Source: Myxocyprinus asiaticus
Lineage: Eukaryota > Chordata > Actinopteri > Cypriniformes > Catostomidae
Reading direction: 5' to 3'
Length of the DNA: 64,000 bases
Assembly: GCF_019703515.2 (NCBI RefSeq)
Contig: NC_059346.1
Coordinates: forward strand, 13,248,501-13,312,500
Under the pieces are notes generated by a model that was given only the letters and a program-made list of their open reading frames with translations, did no database searches and was not told the origin of the DNA. This document shows, one piece after another, positions 60,204 through 64,000 of the stretch; position 1 is the stretch's first letter, and every line of letters begins with the position of its first letter. The position numbers and the translations under genes are program-made.

Positions 60204-60852
60204 TATGGAAGCTTTGTTCTAAAGGTGTTTATGGAAAATAACACCATATTGTTGATTGATTCAGGAGAAAAAGCCTTTAAGCACAAAATAATTTTTCCAT
60301 ATGTCTGTCAATTTACTGTATGTCAGATAACTCACAGTGAGAGGGAATCTGCCAGTGTTTGCCTTTGAGATAATATACATAAACACACAAGAACTCCAAC
60401 GTTGCTTGCTATGGCATGCTTTGCCATTTTATCGTGGATTGTGCCCAACTGATACCATTAAGCAATGTCTTACACTTAAAATTTTGAAAGTGGGTTGGCA
60501 ACATGTTAACCCAGGGTTATGAAACCCTGCTCGGGACTTTGGCCCCAAACTGCTCTCCCAAAAAGCGTGAAATTATGTGGTGCTAGAATCTAGCGGTGAG
60601 TTATTTAGCAACACACAACCAATCATAAACTGACAGTGCTTACCTTATTAAATATTCATATGCTTTGTACAGTCACAGAAACTAGTTGATAATGAACATA
60701 AATGTCAAACAGTTAAATAGTTGAAAACAGCTGAACAGCAAACATGCTAACTAGAACAATGAAGAGATACTACTATTTTTGTAGTATGTTTCAGAAGACT
60801 TGAGTGGATATATGACATTTCCACAAATTAAGTTCTTTTTTTTTGGGGGGGG

Positions 60853-61281
60853 GGGGGGGGGTGATTTTCCCCCTTTTTCACCCAGTTTGGAATGCCCAAT
60901 TCCCAGTGCGCTTTTAAGTCCTCGTGGTCATGTAGTGATTCGCCTCAATCCGGGTGGCGGAGGATGAATCCCAGTTGCCTCCGCATTTAAGACCATCAAC
61001 CCGTGCATCTTATCACATGGCTTGTTGAGTGCATTGCCATGGAGACATAGCGTGTGGCTTCACGCCATCCACGCTCAACTCACCACGCGCCCCACCGAAA
61101 ACGAACCACATTATAGCGACCACGAGGAGGTTACCCCATGTGACTCTACCCTCCCTAGCAACCGGGCCAATTTGGTTGCTTAGGAGACCTGGCTGGAGTC
61201 ACTCAGCATGCCCTGGGATTTGAACTAGCGAACTCCAGGGGTGGTAGCCAGCGTCTTTCACCACTGAGCTACCCAGGCCCT
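60853..61281 (-). mobile_element. Long tRNA-derived SINE
   Basis: Read on the minus strand from 61281, the head GGGCCTGGGTAGCTCAGTGG holds an A box and GTTCAAATCCC (61225-61215) a B box, so it derives from a tRNA. A long body follows (ACTCCAGCCAGGTCTCCTAA, AACCTCCTCGTGGTCGCTAT) and it ends next to a run of about 18 G (C on the element strand) near 60845. At about 430 bp it is long for a SINE. It is not a functional tRNA gene. Confidence 0.88.
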
Positions 61282-62952
61282 ACAAATGGAGTTATTTAAA
61301 CTGGTTGTGTGCACACTGCGTGCTGTATTTGCCAAGCAATGTTATTAAACTTATATATATCTGAAAATAAGAATGATAATCAAGAGTATGAACAGTGTGA
61401 AACATGGAACAAGATAAACCAGGATTAATTTAATGAAGGGTTAAGAACCCTGGTTTATCTATTTTAAGTGTGGAAAGCCCAACTCAAACAGAACTGAACC
61501 CTGCTGAGCATTAAAATTCTATTGGCCAGCATGCATGGCTGGGAGGCCTGATAATGCTTTGTAATAGATATTTAATAGCTCCCATTTTAAGATGTGGGTT
61601 GGGGAGGAAGGTTAACTAATTCCTCCCCAACCTCTTATGTGGGCTAGGATGAAGAGGAAGGTCAGGTCAAAGGCTATTACCAGACTAGAAAGGGGCCCTG
61701 GGAGGGTCTCACAGGGTCCATTAGTTGTAAGTTACGGGTCCATTGGGCAGAGCAAGCTGCATTATAGTAGCTAAGCTGTACTCACTGTACTTCCTAAGAA
61801 CAGAACATGGAAGCTATCTATATAGTTTTAAAAGGGTGTTACAGTGATTCATTAGAGGCTGTGATATTTAACAGGGGTCATATGGCCACATTATACCGAA
61901 ATCTGTATTACAACATCCTTATAACATAACATCTTATAACATCCCTCTTTTCTAAGCATGTTAAAATCACTCAGGGCTTTGAATTTATCACCCATCCCAA
62001 AAAAAAAACAAAAAAAAAAAACAACATGATTCTTACTTTAGATTTTTATCTGTGTGAAAAAAACAGATAAACTGGAAAACAAGGAAGCTAAGAATAAAAA
62101 TAAATAGTAAGTGTTGTCAAAAATTTAAATGGTAAAATGGTAAAAACACTGAGATTTCTGAAAAAAATAAACTAATACTATGTAAAATACAATTTTAAAT
62201 GCTCACATCTGAGACACAGTTTGCCTTGATAAAGAATTTCACGGCCCCAAATTAAGATCTGTAGGGTTGCCAGTTCATAAAATTAAATATTTAGTACTTA
62301 GTTTTATGCTTTATTTTATTTTCTTATTACTTTTGTTTGAAATTTTTTATATATTTATCTATTTATTCTGTTATGTTTATTTTTTCCAAGTAAATTTAAT
62401 TTTCTTGTATGTCCAGTATGTCACGTTTTTGTACGTTTACTGTATATGTCTTCGGTAAATCATTTTGTAAACACTTTTAAAAGGTGCTACCTACTACTTA
62501 CTAGTGAGCTACTAGATAGGTTTACTTCTGGAACCAACACATATTTAGAAAATGACTTAGTAACCCTAATAAAAGACTGATCACAGCTAATAATGATTGC
62601 TTTTGAGAAATAAAGGTGGCCACATTCACACCCACACACTGTCACATTCTTTCTTTCTACAAATACATTTTGTGTTTTCCTGCTCAGCTGAACCTGAGAA
62701 TAAGAGCTGCCTGATGCTCCTAACATGATCAGAGTTTTACACGATTACAGGCTCGCCGGATATCTGCCCGCCTGTCACTGCAAAGTGAATGAGTTATTAA
62801 ACAGATTAGCACTGCACACCTCTCCACACCGCTCTCTCTCTCTCTCACAGAGGACACCTACAATGTCTCTGATAGCCGATGTTTATTAAATGTTTAGTTC
62901 ACCTAAAAAAGAACATTGTATCATCATACACTGTCATGTCGTTCCAAACACT
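61282..62952. other. No gene seen
   Basis: AT-rich sequence with poly-A runs near 62000-62020. No exon of the TMEM132-type gene or other feature was found. Confidence 0.5.
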
Positions 62953-63512
62953 TATAGAAAAAGTTCACCCAAAAATTTAAATTCTCTCATCATTTACTTA
63001 TGCCATTATGCCATCTAAGATGTGTATGACTTTCTTTCTTCTGCAAAACACAAACAAATGTCTTCTGAAGTGATCCAGCTGGTTTTGGGTGAGAACAGAA
63101 CAAAATATAACCATTTCAATCTTGAGCAGTCTCCTTGGCGATCATGATTTCAAGCTTGATTACACTTCCTAAAGTGCCACCTAGCACTCTGCGCATGCGT
63201 CAAGTACTAGGAAGTTCGGTGTAACCGAACTTGAAATCATGATCATGCCTAGAGAATACAATGGCTAGATGTACAGTAAAAAGTGAGTTATATTCTGGTC
63301 AGTTCTCACCCAAAACAAAAGGAATTGCTTCAGAAGGCATTGATTAAACAACTGGAGACATATGGATTACTTTTATGCTGACTTTATCTCCTTTTTTGGA
63401 GCTTCAAAGGCCTGATCACCATTCACTTGCATTGTATGGACCAACAGAGCTGAGATATGGCATGAGATTGAATAAATGAGAGAATTTTCAATTTTGGGTG
63501 AACTATCCCTGT
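62953..63512. mobile_element. MITE of the AGTTCACCCAAAAAT family
   Basis: The left end AAAGTTCACCCAAAAATTTA and the right end CAATTTTGGGTGAACTATCC are inverted copies, with further inverted matches inside (TTCTCTCATCATTTA / AATAAATGAGAGAA). No coding capacity. Another right-type end (GAATTTTCACTTTTGGATGA) is at about 63722. Confidence 0.8.
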
Positions 63513-63769
63513 AAGACTTAGCCTATAGACATGAGGTATTAGACAGAATGTAAAGGACTCACAGTCTCAGTCACCATTAAATAGATACAATGAAAGTGAA
63601 TGGTATCTGTCATCAACCATCACATTGTAAGTCAATGGTAGCTGTATAATATATCCATGTGTGTTCCATGGCAGAAAGTCAAATGTATTTTAAACAACAT
63701 GAGCGTGAGTACATGATGGCAGAATTTTCACTTTTGGATGAACAATCCATTTTAAATTCAATATTGGCC

Positions 63770-63791
63770 AAAAAAAAAAAAAAAAAAAAAA
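63770..63791. repeat. Poly-A tract
   Basis: A run of about 22 A within AT-rich sequence. Confidence 0.9.
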
Positions 63792-64000
63792 GACTGGAAA
63801 AAAGGTGGTGGTAATAGATTGATTTATAATCCTCTTGGTTTCGTGTGTCCCCATGTGTCAGTGTGTATACACACACACATACATACTAACCCCTTTTTCC
63901 ATGGCTCTCTGTCCTTCTTGTTCTTTGTCAAATTCAATTACCACAGACATTACTGAGGGAGTCTTCACAAGAACCAATTAAGGCCATGGCCTCACTCTCA

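Noticed and set aside
61215..61281. Possible tRNA gene
   Set aside because: A and B boxes are present, but the fold is broken and the sequence continues into a SINE body.
63891..63962. Possible TMEM132 exon at the window edge (minus strand, donor GTTAGT, 24 open codons)
   Set aside because: The length is a multiple of three and both splice dinucleotides exist, but the peptide does not resemble the part of TMEM132 expected just before the exon at 45320, and the acceptor tract is poor.

Overview
This is a 64-kb piece of a fish (teleost, probably cyprinid-like) nuclear genome. The evidence is a spliced vertebrate gene in an AT-rich setting and a dense load of typical fish repeats: Tc1-like transposons with TA target duplications and ~200-bp inverted repeats, hAT relics, two different Ty3/gypsy LTR elements, a jockey-type LINE, tRNA-derived SINEs, foldback MITEs, and many (TA)n, (CA)n and (GA)n tracts. 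There are no bacterial-style operons, rRNA genes or CRISPR arrays.

The only host gene I can support is the 3' part of a TMEM132-family gene on the minus strand. Four coding exons (45320-45115, 43590-43317, 40388-40197, 36867-35671) have matching splice phases and together encode 622 C-terminal residues, including the single transmembrane helix and the cytoplasmic tail. Earlier exons are not found up to position 64000 and probably lie beyond it. The region below 35671 is downstream of this gene and is mainly repeats. One possible lone exon on the plus strand (878-966) has good splice signals but no recognised product.

Layout: 1-4628 MITE fragments and microsatellites; 4629-6244 a Tc1-like element that has lost its first catalytic Asp; 6698-10878 a MITE holding an internally deleted chromodomain gypsy element with near-identical LTRs (6826-10253); 12564-13666 a MITE holding a deleted Tc1 derivative; 15370-15995 a foldback element; 16425-18559 a decayed hAT transposase; 18881-23291 a minus-strand gypsy element with integrase before reverse transcriptase (Gmr1-like order) and a SCAN-like Gag; 23330-24906 a near-complete Tc1-like element with one stop codon and an altered catalytic residue; 27891-29491 a three-level nest (Tc1 > Tc1 > SINE); 31721-32490 a head-to-head Tc1 foldback; 32600-33182 the 3' half of another Tc1 element between (TA)n tracts; 35671-45320 the TMEM132-type gene, with a foldback element and a minisatellite in its introns; 46615-47202 a MITE; 49595-49669 a detached exact copy of 75 bp of a TMEM132 exon; 50318-54706 a TTAA-flanked piggyBac-like element split by a decayed LINE; 60853-61281 a SINE; 62953-63512 another foldback MITE.

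No undescribed gene system was found. The most notable items are the duplicated exon fragment, the Gmr1-like/SCAN-like gypsy element, and the layered insertions that allow relative dating. All transposon genes seen here are broken.
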